Assembly (NCBI RefSeq): GCF_032854445.1
Contig: NC_088304.1
Coordinates: 35,697,551 to 35,761,550 of the forward strand
Source: Liolophura sinensis
Taxonomy: Eukaryota; Mollusca; Polyplacophora; Chitonida; Chitonidae
Reading direction: 5' to 3'
DNA length: 64,000 nt
The translations under genes were made by a program, and so were the position numbers. Of the stretch, positions 1-11,700 are shown in pieces. The first letter of the stretch is position 1, and every line of letters starts with the position of its first letter. Below the pieces are notes generated by a model. That model made no database searches. It saw only the letters and a program-made list of their open reading frames with translations, and was not told the origin of the DNA.

Positions 1-998
1 TTATGACGTCATACCACTGACCTCAGATTGAAACGTCATAAAACAAATGTTTTTTTTCCCCATGTCATAGCATCTTGTTGTAAAACATCAAAAATATAAA
101 AACAAAAGCTATATCTATAAACTGTACGAAAAAATTAACACTTTTATCACTGTAGGAAATTTCTATAGTTCGCCTTAATATAAACCATAAAAGCAAACCT
201 AACAAATAAACTCAAATTCTTTTATTTGTAGAAATAAACAGCATGGAATGATATTGGGGAGGTAAACATAACGGCCGGTGTGTTGCGTGATCACACTTGA
301 CGTTGTTTGAAAGGTCATCTCTATTAAATATGTATATTTGCACATGGCCCACAACTAACAGCTGGGTAGAATAATAGATTACTCTAAATGACATAAAATT
401 CGCCCACAAAAGTGCATTTTTAGAGGCAAATAAATGTCACAAAATATTATTTTTGGTACTGAAGCTTACAATTTTCCAGTAGAATATCATCCCATGTTCC
501 AAGCACACCTTAAAACACCTTTCTAAAATCAACAGAACTCTCAGAGCCTGGAAAAATGGGCAGGTTAGTCATGGACAAAATTTTGGTCATTTAGGGTAAT
601 GTGCTTACTATTTTACTCGACAAATGTCGTGTAAACAGTAAACTCCAGTCAGGTTGTTTTTGGGTTGCACAAGTCAAACTTATGTTACATTCATGTGTCT
701 ACAGTTAGTCCTTCACTTTAAGCCTTGAAAATCTTATTTTATTTGCCAATGTTATCCTTACTAAAAACTATGCCAGCACAAATAAAATGCTTTGGAGTAA
801 GAGTTCCAGGAGTTCAGTAGGCAACATCAGACTCAAGAAGAATAACTCTTTGTATTTGGACGTAACATGTAGAAGCCATTGACTCTATTTGATCTTTAGT
901 CATAGAAGTTTTACTATGGCAAGTAAGAATGAATTGATAAGTACATGATATAGGAAGGACACTGGACGAGATGATTTCTGACTTAAAGTTGAATTTGT
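1..998. other. AT-rich intergenic DNA, no feature recognised
   Basis: No open frame resembling a known protein and no repeat with a second copy in the window was seen here. If the nucleoredoxin-like gene at 3533-3841 continues leftwards on the minus strand, this could be one of its introns, but no downstream thioredoxin-domain exon was recognised. Confidence 0.4.
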
Positions 999-1222
999 TA
1001 GTGCGCTAGCACAGCGTAATGAACCAGAAGCCTCTCACCAATGTGGTCGCTGTGAGTTCAAGTACAGTTTCTACTCTGGCCGTACGTGGGAAGGTCTGAC
1101 AGCAACCTGCAGATGGTCGTGGGTTTCCCCCCCACTATAATGCTGGCCAACGTCGTATAAGTGAAATACTCTTGAGTATGGCGTAAAACACCAATCAAAT
1201 AAATAAATAAATAAATAAATAA
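999..1222 (+). repeat. SINE family 1, near full length
   Basis: This is a tRNA-derived SINE read head to tail. A tRNA-like head (tagtgcgctagcacagcg, resembling a pol III A box) is followed by a B-box-like gtgagttcaagtac, a GC-rich body, a conserved core containing tcgtataagtgaaatactc, the tail block gcgtaaaacaccaatcaa and a terminal AATA run. The order matches the other copies (for example 46968-47214 and 28916-29186). Head, body and tail are all present, so the copy is close to complete. Confidence 0.85.
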
Positions 1223-3532
1223 AATTGAAGAAACTTGAAACTGCTGAGAAGAGATTTGATCACAGCATACATGCTCCTTTTCACAAATGATTTAAATTAC
1301 ATGTACATGTATGTCTCCTACTTCACAAAGTCCAAGAACATGAGCTGGAAATATTCAATGTTGTATTTTAAATGCTGGGGCGGAACTAGCCTGAACAAGC
1401 GAAAATGGTGTTGTCACCAAGTACAATGCTAAGATCACCAACTTGTGGCATTATCTCCCCATTCCCGAATTCCCAATGAGAATCGTGTGGTGCTAATCCT
1501 TTAAAGCCTGATACCCAGGCGAGTAAAGCCCACATTTTAATTACACAATGAACATGGCTCGGGCAGCCCAATAAGCCCGCACATTACACAACAGCACTGT
1601 ACACGTATCAGTATTCTGCTCGTGGATAAAGTGGAATAATCCCAGCCAACACATACATTCACAGCGCAATTAAAATTTCCACAAACTCTCAAGAAAACCT
1701 AGTTTCTTGATCATGTTGAATTTCCCTTTGAGGGGGAGTGAGAGGGAGGGAGGGAGGAAGGGATGTCCAAGCTAGACACAAGAGGTGAAGCTAGAGGCCT
1801 CAGTCTGAGGGAACACTGGTCAACCTTAGCCAGAGAGCTGTGTGGAACCGATTCTAGTATAAGGTTTACTGGATCGCTACTTGCCTACACTGTACATCAC
1901 CACTTTCCTGTAAATCTTAGCTGAAGTCCAAAACAGGCTCATATTTAGCATGTACCCAGATGCTGCTATGTTTTTAAAATTTGGGTCAGCAATAAAATTT
2001 CGAATGTAGCAGATGCCGAGGATAACCCCTCTTTGTTTGCTGTAAACTTTATTTGACAGTTCGCACAAGCTATGTCAGTCATTCTAATGCACAGCCTTCA
2101 GTCAACTGCAAATCTGGGTCTCCGCAGTCACATACATGTAGCTTTCTGTCTGTCAGAATGGACAGCCAGCTGGTCAAAACATAGTGACATCGTGAATGGT
2201 CCACCACGCATGCGTGGGGAGCAACAACCCGATTGATCAGGTCACGATGTTGATACGGCATGTGAGCGTAAGTCATAACTGTGAATTATCTTGGATTTAC
2301 TTGTCGTAAAGACTACAGAATATGGAAAAAAAATTGGCAGAGGAACAGAGAATGTGAACATATTTTATTGGAGTTCTGTCTGGCTAATGCATGTACTGTT
2401 CATTTTGAGCAGAGTTTTGCAGCGAGGAGTTTCTCCACACTAAGCTGTTGTTAAACAGGGTAAATGTGGCGTAGGAAATAACAGATCAACATTGTGCTTA
2501 AATTGACACATCAAAACATAAGGAACATAAAGATGTACAGACTCAAGGCCGTGAAGACATATTTGATAGATAATTTTTGTCTCAAATGCAGTGACACACT
2601 GTCACAGTAAGTGCATCAGGTTTTTAAATGGAGAACGCTCTGACGCTGGCTTGGGGCCATCCTTGGCCAACAAAATTTTGCCCAGCCTAACATCAGAGCA
2701 ATCTGGACTATCCATGGCCAAACAAAATTTGGCCAAACCTAAGGCCAGAGCAATCTCAAGAAGTTGTAAAGACTAGGGTGATATTTGCCTGTAATTCTCT
2801 ACATCACTACTTACATCACTACTTTATTCATGCTTTCCTGAATGAGGCTGGCCAAATATTGAGAAGACCCTTTTCAGATGTAGTTCACATGACAAAAGCA
2901 TGTGATACACACACACGTTCAACCCTTAACATGTTCATCGGTATGAAACACGTCCAAAAACCACATTCTAGCATAACTACTAGAGTGGTGTAGTAGTATA
3001 AGCAACCGGCTACGCACCCGACAGGCTGTCTGATGGAAGTTCGAATCCAGAACGTTTCACAACAAACTACTGAAATCCTTTCAACAATGTATAAGCCATG
3101 AATAACATAGCGCAGAAATCTGATATGTGACACGTGACAGTATCTAAAATGAAAAACGTCTCATTTCCGCTGTTTTTCTTTGTATGCAAATTCAACATCT
3201 CCCCATTCAATTTTAACGAATGAAAAATGAGTTAAAGCACGTTGCCGTGAGGAAAAAAATGACGTCAGAATGCACGTGAAAATCAACACATAAATATTAA
3301 CCTAGTCTTTACAACTCCCGCAATCTCTGCCTAATCTGCACATGGTTATTCTCGCAGCATGGATAATGGAACTGAATATCTGTCAACAACGGTTTATGTT
3401 AGAGCACATTACGTGTTTGATCACCCGCGCAGGTCGCATAAGTACTGCATCGCTCAGAGCTGTGTTAACAACAACGCCTGCTCAATCTTGACGCCAAACT
3501 GCAGCATGCATCTCTGTGTTTACCATTCTCAC
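1223..3532. other. Intergenic or intronic DNA with low-complexity patches
   Basis: No coding sequence is supported. There is a GA-rich patch near 1730-1765 and an imperfect local duplication around 2650-2760 (two versions of a 'ggccaaacaaaatttggcc'-like phrase). Around 2985-3060 (plus strand) a tRNA-like segment holds a B-box-like agttcgaatcc but does not fold into a convincing tRNA. Confidence 0.4.
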
Positions 3533-3841
3533 CTTTTTGTCTCTGGCCACGTACGGCAAAGCCAGCCAGGGCATTTCATTGTAATACTCCTTGAACTCAT
3601 CCTCTTCATTGTCAGAGCTAATGAACACGATCTCGAAATTGTTTTTGCCGCTGTCAGATCGTCGGATTTTCTTGTACCAGTCTTTGAGAAGCGGAGTGAA
3701 ATTCTGACATGCTTTGCACCAGTGAGCAGAGAAATAGAGAGCCAACACTTTCCCTTTGCCAAACAGCAATTTCGTGGCTATTTTCTCTTCAAGTCCACGC
3801 ATGAGGAAATCTCCTAGCAGCTGTTCCAAGGCTGCAGCCAT
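3533..3841 (-). CDS. Nucleoredoxin-like / tryparedoxin-like protein, first coding exon (partial)
   Basis: This exon encodes the first 103 residues of a thioredoxin-fold protein of the nucleoredoxin / NXNL group, which act as disulfide reductases or redox-sensitive regulators. The redox-active pair is seen as W-C-K-A-C at residues 41-45, after a hydrophobic beta strand (VLALYFSAH) and before the family-typical NFTPLLKDWY. A second strand, FEIVFISSD, lies at about 69-77, and the block ending PWLALPY follows. The start ATG at 3841 has a strong context (accATGG); an upstream in-frame ATG at 3910 is possible. The exon ends phase 0 at a GTGAG donor (3532-3531). The C-terminal half, normally starting with the cis-proline strand, was not found downstream and may lie left of position 1. 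NXNL2 or nucleoredoxin are both possible assignments. Lys-Ala between the cysteines differs from the common Pro-Pro. Confidence 0.8.
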
Positions 3842-5234
3842 GGTGTGAGCAAGATTCTCCGAAATCCAGGAGAAATTTTGACAGATTTCATCCAAAATTC
3901 GGCCTGTCAAGCCACCGTGTGTCCTTTCTCGTTCTCACGCACTCCCGCCGGTCCGCTGCCACCAGGGGGCACTGGTACCTATGTCAGCTGTGAGACGACT
4001 TTTTCCATTGGTCAAATCCAGCTCGAGTTAAACAGCTTACGGTTGGTTTGAGGGTAAATATTATAATTAGCCATGCGGTTAATGTTTACGTGCTTGGAAA
4101 CAAAGATATCATGACAGGCGAGGCTGGAAATCCCCGCTGTACATCATGCATAGTTTATTATATGTATATGGCTTTGTTACAGGCCATCTGTAACAAAGTA
4201 ACAGACCTGTAATAGTCTTTTCCGTTTCCCTGAATACAAGAGTTTTTCATATACCTCGGGTCTAGTTTGATTACTCAGGTCTAAGGATGGCTTATTATTT
4301 ATTTATTTATTTGATTGGTGTTTTACGCCATACTCAAGAATATTTCACTTATACGACGGCGGCCAGCATTATGGTGGGTGGAAACCGGGCACAGCATGGG
4401 GGAAACCCATGACCATCCGCAGGTTGCTGACTGGTTGCTGATCTTGACTGTCATATACTGACGATGAAAATCAAACAAGCGACGTAAAGCCAGAATCTTT
4501 CATCTATTAAAAATGTGGATAATATGAACCATTCAAATTATCTATATCGGCTTATATACTAGATAAAGAATTATTGTGAACACAGAGGCTAGCTACTTGT
4601 ATCACTGCCGTTTATCTGCCCTTTTAACCCAGTTATGTGTATTATTCGGACATCATGAATCTCGTAGACTGGAACATGGGACGTTGTTGCTTCGGTGCAG
4701 CATGAGCCATACGATTTTCCTTTAAACGCCGATAACACAACAGGGCATATATTCATATGTTTTCCAACACACTACATACAGCAACATCCACTACTATCAG
4801 CTTTTTTTTGTTGTTGTTGTTGTCTTTGTTTTTTCTTTTGTAGCCATTGACTACTCACTGGACATTTAATTGCATTTCTGACCACGTTTGTAGAATGCCC
4901 CGTACATTGCCATGTGGTCTTGGCGTAGAGGGCTGATAGTATTACAATGTTGTACCACCATAATGGCGCTAACACAGCAGTCGTGTGGCAGCTAGAGTAG
5001 TCGCCCTTGAACTGGGTTATGCGCGTGTGTGACTTTGGAATTTGCTTGAGGCTACTAGTCATCTATGGTTAGATTCCACGGGTTTCATGCTGTACTCATG
5101 AGGCCAGATTTTTCATTGTCAATCATAGTGACATGTAGAAAAACCAGATAAAACACGCCTCTCGGCCAGAGCCAAACATTCACACGATACACTCTAACAA
5201 TGACCGGTAATCTGTTATTTAGAACAGAAAATAT
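3842..5234. other. 5' flank of the nucleoredoxin-like gene and intergenic DNA
   Basis: Apart from the SINE fragment at 4293-4441, no gene is visible. The stretch just upstream of the nucleoredoxin-like start (3900-4050) is GC-richer than its surroundings and may hold that gene's promoter; no TATA box was recognised. Confidence 0.35.
4293..4441 (-). repeat. SINE family 1, 5'-truncated
   Basis: On the minus strand this copy retains the AATA tail, the tail block (ttgattggtgttttacgcc as read on plus) and the conserved core. It lacks the tRNA-like head. Confidence 0.85.
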
Positions 5235-5346
5235 GTTGTCTAAGTGATGCTAGGATGTATTCTGTTATTATAACACAATATTCTATCAATTTCAACGTAA
5301 TACCACGTTATTCTAATAGAATCGTTATGTTGAATAAAAAAGAATA
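5235..5346 (+). mobile_element. Left arm of a MITE-like element
   Basis: The arm starts gttgtctaagtgatgctagg and is followed by a block ending in gttgaat. It aligns along about 110 bases with the reverse complement of the complete element at 60387-60571, including its ~30-bp terminal inverted repeat. The interior of this copy is replaced by the minisatellite at 5347-6310. Confidence 0.65.
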
Positions 5347-6310
5347 TTTGTGTTGCATAGAGTATGCCAAGTATGTGTGTTGTATAGAGTACACCAAGTA
5401 TGTGTGTTGTATAGAGTATGCCAAGTATGTGTGTTGTACAGAGTAGGCCTATATCAAGTATGTGTGTTGCATAGAGTATACCAAGTATGTGTGTTGCATA
5501 GAGTATACCAAGTATGTGTGTTGTATAGAGTATACCAAGTATGTGTGTTGTATAGAGTATATCAAGTATGTGTGTTGCATAGAGTATACCAAGTATGTGT
5601 GTTGCATAGAGTATACCAAGTGTGTGTGTTGTATAGAGTATGCCAAGTGTGTGTGTTGTATAGAGTATACCAAGTGTGTGTGTTGTATAGAGTATACCAA
5701 GTATGTGTGTTGTATAGAGTATGCCAAGTGTGTGTGTTGTATAGAGTATACCAAGTGTGTGTGTTGTATAGAGTATACCAAGTATGTGTGTTGTATAGAG
5801 TATACCAAGTATGTGTGTGGCATAGAGTATACCAAGTGTGTGTGTTGTATAGAGTATACCAAGTATGTGTGTTGCATAGAGTATACCAAGTATGTGTGTT
5901 GTATAGAGTACACCAAGTATGTGTGTTGTATAGAGTATGCCAAGTGTGTGTGTTGTATAGAGTATACCATGTATGCGTGTTGCATAGAATATGCTAAGTA
6001 TGTGTGTTGTATAGAGTACACCAAGTATGTGTGTTGTATAGAGTATACCATGTATGTGTGTTGCACAGAGTGTACCAAGTATGTGTGTTGTATAGAGTAT
6101 GCCAAGTTTGTGTGTTGTATAGAGTATGCCAAGTATGTGTGTTGTATAGAGTATGTCAAGTATGTGTGTTGCACAGAATATGCCAAGTATGTGTGTTGTA
6201 TAGAGTATGCCAAGTATGTGTGTTGTATAGAGTATACCAAGTATGTGTGTTGTATAGAGTATACCAAGTATGTGTGTTGCATAGAGTGTACCAAGTATGT
6301 GTATTATAGA
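5347..6310. repeat. 27-bp minisatellite, about 36 copies
   Basis: The unit is tgtgttgtatagagtatacc plus aagtatg, with scattered single-base variants (cat/tat, aca/tac, gcc/acc). Because 27 is a multiple of three, several frames stay open through the array on both strands (Cys/Tyr/Val-rich or His/Thr/Tyr-rich strings); these are not genes. The array sits between a MITE left arm (5235-5346) and sequence resembling the other arm of the same family. Confidence 0.95.
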
Positions 6311-6400
6311 ATCTGAGTGATACTAGAGTGATACTAGGACGCACTCTGCTATCGCGGCAGATTATACAGTACACATACTTGGTATACTCTATACAACACT
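6311..6400. mobile_element. Rearranged MITE arm with one inverted minisatellite unit
   Basis: Sequence around 6325-6365 (gtgatactaggacgcactct, then gcggcagatt) resembles the forward left end of the MITE at 60387-60571. It is followed at about 6370-6398 by a single minisatellite unit in the opposite orientation (cacatacttggtatactcta). The array edge therefore holds an inverted copy of both arm and unit. Confidence 0.5.
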
Positions 6401-7317
6401 CAGACCACAGATTTTGTTAAAATTAGCATATTAATTTCCGAAAAGAGCGTTGATCTCTTTATACAGCGTAAATGATTGAGACTGGCCTCTTTTGACCATC
6501 GACAACCAGACGCTAATTGTGTGCATGTATGTGTCTTTATCTTCAGGATTGTATATAGTCGATCGGCGGGGGGTTGACCGTGGGATGGTGATAAAATTAC
6601 TATAAACAACGAACACGGTTGTCACAGGAATCTACAGAAAAAAACAATTAAACAAAGAAAAAAAATTAAAGAGAAAGAAAACAACAAAATCAACAATAAC
6701 AAAACAACGAGGTAAATATTCGCCGACGCACGCAAGAAGTCAAAAGTGTAATTCCTTTTTAGCGGTATCTTTTCTTATCAGGCTTCAATGGTTCACCTCC
6801 AGCTGTTGTGATTGCTGGTATACAGCTGTAATGTAAACTGAGTGACACTTTCACTTGCTATTATTACGTGAATAATCTATTGCTGTCACAGACACGGTCG
6901 ACAAATCATAGCAAAGACAGCAAGAGATCGTAAATGCATACCGTCACAGGAAGAATAGAGCTACAGGTATAGGCCATTTTGTTGGTTTAATTCATTCTTT
7001 TGTTTGACCATGTATACAGTTGTAAAAATTCAACCTCAGTATTTGATTTGATCGAACGGTCAAGTTTGATCGCATTTGAGAGCTGTTTATTGATATTGTC
7101 ACGCGATCGTAACACGTGACAATCTCAAAGTTATTATAAATCAAACACATTTATGTCATGTTTCACAAGTGGCATAAGCGAGAAAGGTCTGAATTTGAAG
7201 TCGATAGTCACAAATACCATTTTTCAGTTAATGTAAATTTCCCAAAGCAAAACTCGATGATGTCATGCATTTATAGATACATACATAAATTGTGCATTAA
7301 AAAAACCTGTCCGTTTC
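6401..7317. other. Intergenic DNA, no feature recognised
   Basis: A-rich low-complexity DNA lies at about 6635-6710. Nothing else in the stretch was recognised. Confidence 0.4.
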
Positions 7318-7530
7318 AATTATTTATTTATTTATTTATTTATTCATTTATTTATTGATTTGTTTATTTGATTGGTGTTTTACGCCGTAATCAAAAATAT
7401 ACCATTCATACGACGGCGGCCAGCATTAAGGTGGGAGGAAACCGGGCAAAACCCGGGGAAACCCATCCGCTGGAGACCTTCCACAAATCTCCTTCCCACT
7501 ATCGGATTTGAACCAGCGCCATGTGTAACC
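7318..7530 (-). repeat. SINE family 1, diverged copy
   Basis: A long TTTA tail (7318-7370) is followed by gtgttttacgccg and the ggcggccagcatta core. The region towards the tRNA head is rearranged or deleted, ending near a B-box-like complement (tcggatttgaacc). Confidence 0.8.
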
Positions 7531-8761
7531 TGGCGATTGATTGACTCGATTGATTGCGTTTATTAAAATAACATATCGCTGTATAGAATGATGTAAGTAG
7601 TGGGTACGAGCAGAAAGGCTATCATTTGTCAGTGTTCAAACAAGCCCACAGCTTTCGTTCAGGTAAACCTGACCTACATGTGTATGACGATCATATTTAC
7701 ACGTTAGATTTCCAGATATAACCCATCTCGACCCAAATTCACGCTCATCTCACTGAGTGTAGACAAAGAGGTATGCATACACTATAAGATATAACCCCCA
7801 CCATGCATAGATACAGATTAACACCCTTTAATGATCTGGCATTGTCTATTGTTTAAACTGAAAGAACAAATATTTTTCAGAATAGGCACATGTAACTATG
7901 CATTGTCTTTATAGCCCTCCATAATTATTTGACAGATGAGTTTCTTCTCGTTCTTCTCTTTCATTTATTGCTTTAAAATATATGTCCTGGCTGTGGATTT
8001 GATGTTTTAAATACAACAAAGTAAACCCACGTGACCTATATACGGTTTTACTTCTACATTCAAACAAGCACTATAATTAGTCATGGAATCTTATGGTGAG
8101 TATCTCGAAGATCAATCTGGAGAGCTACTGTCTAATTCGTGTATTTTCTGTTTATTTAGATGTTCAAAGAACTGGCAGTTCATACTTGTCCTAGCTACAC
8201 CCCCAGGGTTAACAGCAAACACTTAGCCCAGTGTTTATGCACTGACCCCACAGTTGAAAGACGAGCGTGCCCCAGGTGGAGGAATGAGTTGACAGTTTTC
8301 GGGTGTTCCTAAAACCGTATAGAGGTTTGTTAGCCCAGGGTCGGGTTGATCACGACGCCTCTATGTACCTGTTAGTCATTCCATGAAAAATTGTTTCTAG
8401 TGTGGTTTAAAATATCCTCCACTCTAAAGCGGACTTGAAGCTGGACAAGTGTGTTAAGTGTGTGCACCGTTTGCTGGACAAGTGTGTGCACTGTTTGCTG
8501 GACATTTGATTTCATCCATGTTGCTGACTGAGGAACAACAACTACGTTTTCTCCATTGGGGATCCTGTCTGTCACTGCTCAGTTGCCCCATACCTTGATC
8601 GAGCCTGGAACTGTGTTTGATCTTCTGCAGGATGATGGTTTATATACCGCTATTCACTGGGAGTGTGTCTCGCAGCGTGAATTAGAGGAGCCTGACAGGG
8701 TCCGATCCACCTTAACAAAGTTAAGACATTTCCGAAGAAGATTACCCATAATTTGACAGCC
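7531..8761. promoter_or_regulatory. Presumed 5' flank of the SLC13-like gene
   Basis: No coding sequence or obvious repeat is seen, and no TATA box or initiator can be assigned with confidence. The location immediately upstream of the start codon is the only basis for calling it regulatory. It may also contain untranslated exons. A short imperfect duplication around 8450-8510 (gtgtgcaccgtttgctggac) is present. Confidence 0.3.
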
Positions 8762-11700
8762 ATGGCTGGAAAAGATGTTTTGAAGGCACTCTGGGCAATA
8801 CGCGGGCTAATAATGACATTAGTTACGCCCCTTGTCTTATTGCCTGCCATTTACTATATAGAGGGCGATGTAAGTATAGAACAAGAAGTAAAACAGGTAC
8901 AGTCCTGTTCATCCCTACAGTGCACTTATCGCTCCCTATCCTCTTTTTACATGCCTGCTACCAGCAGACTTGCTTGGCGCACAAAGCCTGTGCGATGCTC
9001 GTTGGATTGTTTGTTATTAGCCTCATCACTAATGTCTGTGAACAGAATTTTCCAATTAAAATGTTTCAGGTGTCCTCTGGAATGCTGTGCATACATTATA
9101 TAAAGCGAATGTATAATTTGTATTAAGTATAAGTAGAGACAAAGGTTGAGGCAGAGTGACTGTGTTTTCTAGCAACTCTTCCCGTATGATCACCGTGACC
9201 CCTGTGACGTTGGCGTTGTTAAATCTGCAAGTGGTGGCAGTGATGTAAAGCGAACCTAGGGGGCGGAGCATATGCCGTAAGGAGTATGAAAAGGACCAAA
9301 GTGTAGTTTGCTGCAACAGGTCAGCATGAAAATGAAAAGTTGAAATAAAGCCTAAAATGAGGCAATTTGACGAGAGGCCGTATTTCACGGGTTATGTGTG
9401 ACCAATTGCCAATAATCACATTGCTTTCTCTGCTCTGCTTTTTCTCTCTATATTGTTAGTCGTCTATATTTATGGCCACTCTGTTACGTTAACGTAACAT
9501 GTTACAGGCGGGAAAGTGCGCGTACGCCACGCTGATGATGGCGGTTTTCTGGATCCTGGAGGTGTTTCCAATCTCCGTAACCTCTCTACTTCCGGTGGTG
9601 CTATTCCCCATCTTAGGAATCCTCTCCGCCAGGGACGTATGCGCCCAGTACGTCAAGGTAACCATGGGCATGGTGATGCTTGAGGGATCATCACGTCTGA
9701 GGACGGACATAACAATCTTCTTTGTTCACCTTATCTGCACACTAAAATCTGATTCAGCACAGTTCATGGCTTTAATGGTGTATGTACTACAGAATTAATG
9801 AAGGGTTTTTTGTCATAAAATCATGAATCGGTTGTTGAAGACAATAATCTACATGTATGCTGTGCGCAGGTATTCTTCTTCTCTGCTCTTATCTGACTGC
9901 CGTCATAAACATATAAGTGAAATAATTTTGACTTCGACAAAGAACACCACCCAAAAATAATTAAATGAATACATTGTGCTTCTGGGTTTAAGTGGCATAA
10001 TTTAAGTTCGCAGCAGAGCAGATGTCTGCATTCTTATATCATGTCTTTATAGGCCCCCCGGAGTTCATAAGTCTAATGGATGTCGTGAAATTTATTTAAA
10101 CTGAATAATCGGAGATGAAGCTCCTGTTTTGCAGTCTGAGAATGTTGTGTACGAGAATAATCTGTGCGTCAAACTGGTGTGATCATACGCCAGAACAGAG
10201 AGCTGAGTTTGTTTTCCCCAAATCTGTTGGACAGGACTCCACCTTTATCGTCCTGGGCATCTTCTGTGTGGCAGCAGGGGTTGAGCGATGGAACCTTCAC
10301 AAGAGATTAGCACTCAGGATACTACTGATCTTCGGTACAAAACCCCAATGGTGAGCTGTAGTCTAAAATGTTACCATATACGCAATCATCAAGTCAGCAA
10401 CCGTTATGCACAAGGTAAGCTGCAACACATTTCTTGCTATGTGTTTCTCGCTATGTTTACTTCTGTATTCAGGTTGATCTTGAGGAGCACGTGTTGGTGT
10501 GGCACGTGTTTTTCTCGATGTTTGTCTCTGTATTCACTTTCATCCTGGGCTTGTTGGTGTGTAACGTGTTTCACGCTATGTTTACTACTGTGTTCAGCTT
10601 GACTTTGGGCATAATGGTGTGTAACGTATTGCTCTCTATGTTTACTTCTGTATTCAGGTTGATCTTGGGCCTGTAGGTGTGTAACGTATTGCTCTCTATG
10701 TTTATTTCTGTATTCAGGTTGATGTTGAGCCTGTTGGTGTGTAACGTGTTTCTCGCCATGTTTACTGCTGTGTTCAGGTTAATCTTGGGCCTGTTGTTGT
10801 GTAACGTATTGCTCTGTATCTTTTCTTCCCTGTTCAGGTTGATCTTGGGCCTGTTGGTGTGTAACGTGTTTCTCACTATGTTTACCTCTGTATTCAGGTT
10901 GAAATTGGGCCTGTTGGTGTGTAATGTATTCCTCTCTATGTTTACTTCTGTATTCAGTTTGATCTTTGGTCTGTAGGTGTGTAACGTGTTTCTTACTATG
11001 TTTACTTCTGTATTCAGGTTGATGTCGGGTCTGTTGGTGTGTAACGTATTGCTCTCTATGTTTACCTCCGTATTTATGTTGATCTTGGGCCTGTCTGCGT
11101 GAAACATATTGCTCTCTATGTTTACTTTTGTATTCATGTTGATGTTGGTTCTGTTGGTGTGTAACGTATTGCTCTCTACGTTTACTTCTGTATTCACATT
11201 GCTCCTGGGCCTGTAGGTGTGTAAGGTGTTTCTCGCTATGTTTACTTCTGTGTTCAGGTTGATCTTGGGCTGTTTGTGTGTAACCTATTGCTCTCTATGT
11301 TTACTTCTGTATTTAGGTTGATCTTGGGCCTGTTGGTGTGTAACGTGTTTCTCACTATGTTTACTTCTGTATTCAGGTTGATCTTGGGCCTGTTGGTGTG
11401 TAACGTATTGCTCTCTATATTTATTTCTGTATTTAGGTAGATGTTTGGGCCTGTTGGTGTATAACTTGTTTCTCGCCATGTTTACTTTTGTGTTCAGGTT
11501 GATGTTGGGCCTGTTGTTGTGTAACCTGTTTTTTCCTATGTTTACTTTTGTGTTCAGGTGGATGTTGGTCCTGTTGGTGTGTTACGTTTTTTCTCTCCAT
11601 ATTTATTTCTGTATTCAGGTTGATGTTGGGCCTGTTTCTGTGTAACGTGTTTCTCGCTGTGTTTACTCTTATATTCAGGTTGATGTTGGGCCTGATGGTG

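Noticed and set aside
2985-3060. tRNA-like sequence with a B-box-like agttcgaatcc
   Set aside because: Acceptor, D and anticodon stems do not pair convincingly. Probably a SINE or tRNA relic.
5350-6316. Cys/Tyr/Val-rich and His/Thr/Tyr-rich open frames over the 27-bp array
   Set aside because: Several frames on both strands are open at once, which is expected for a 27-bp period. No unique flanking coding sequence.
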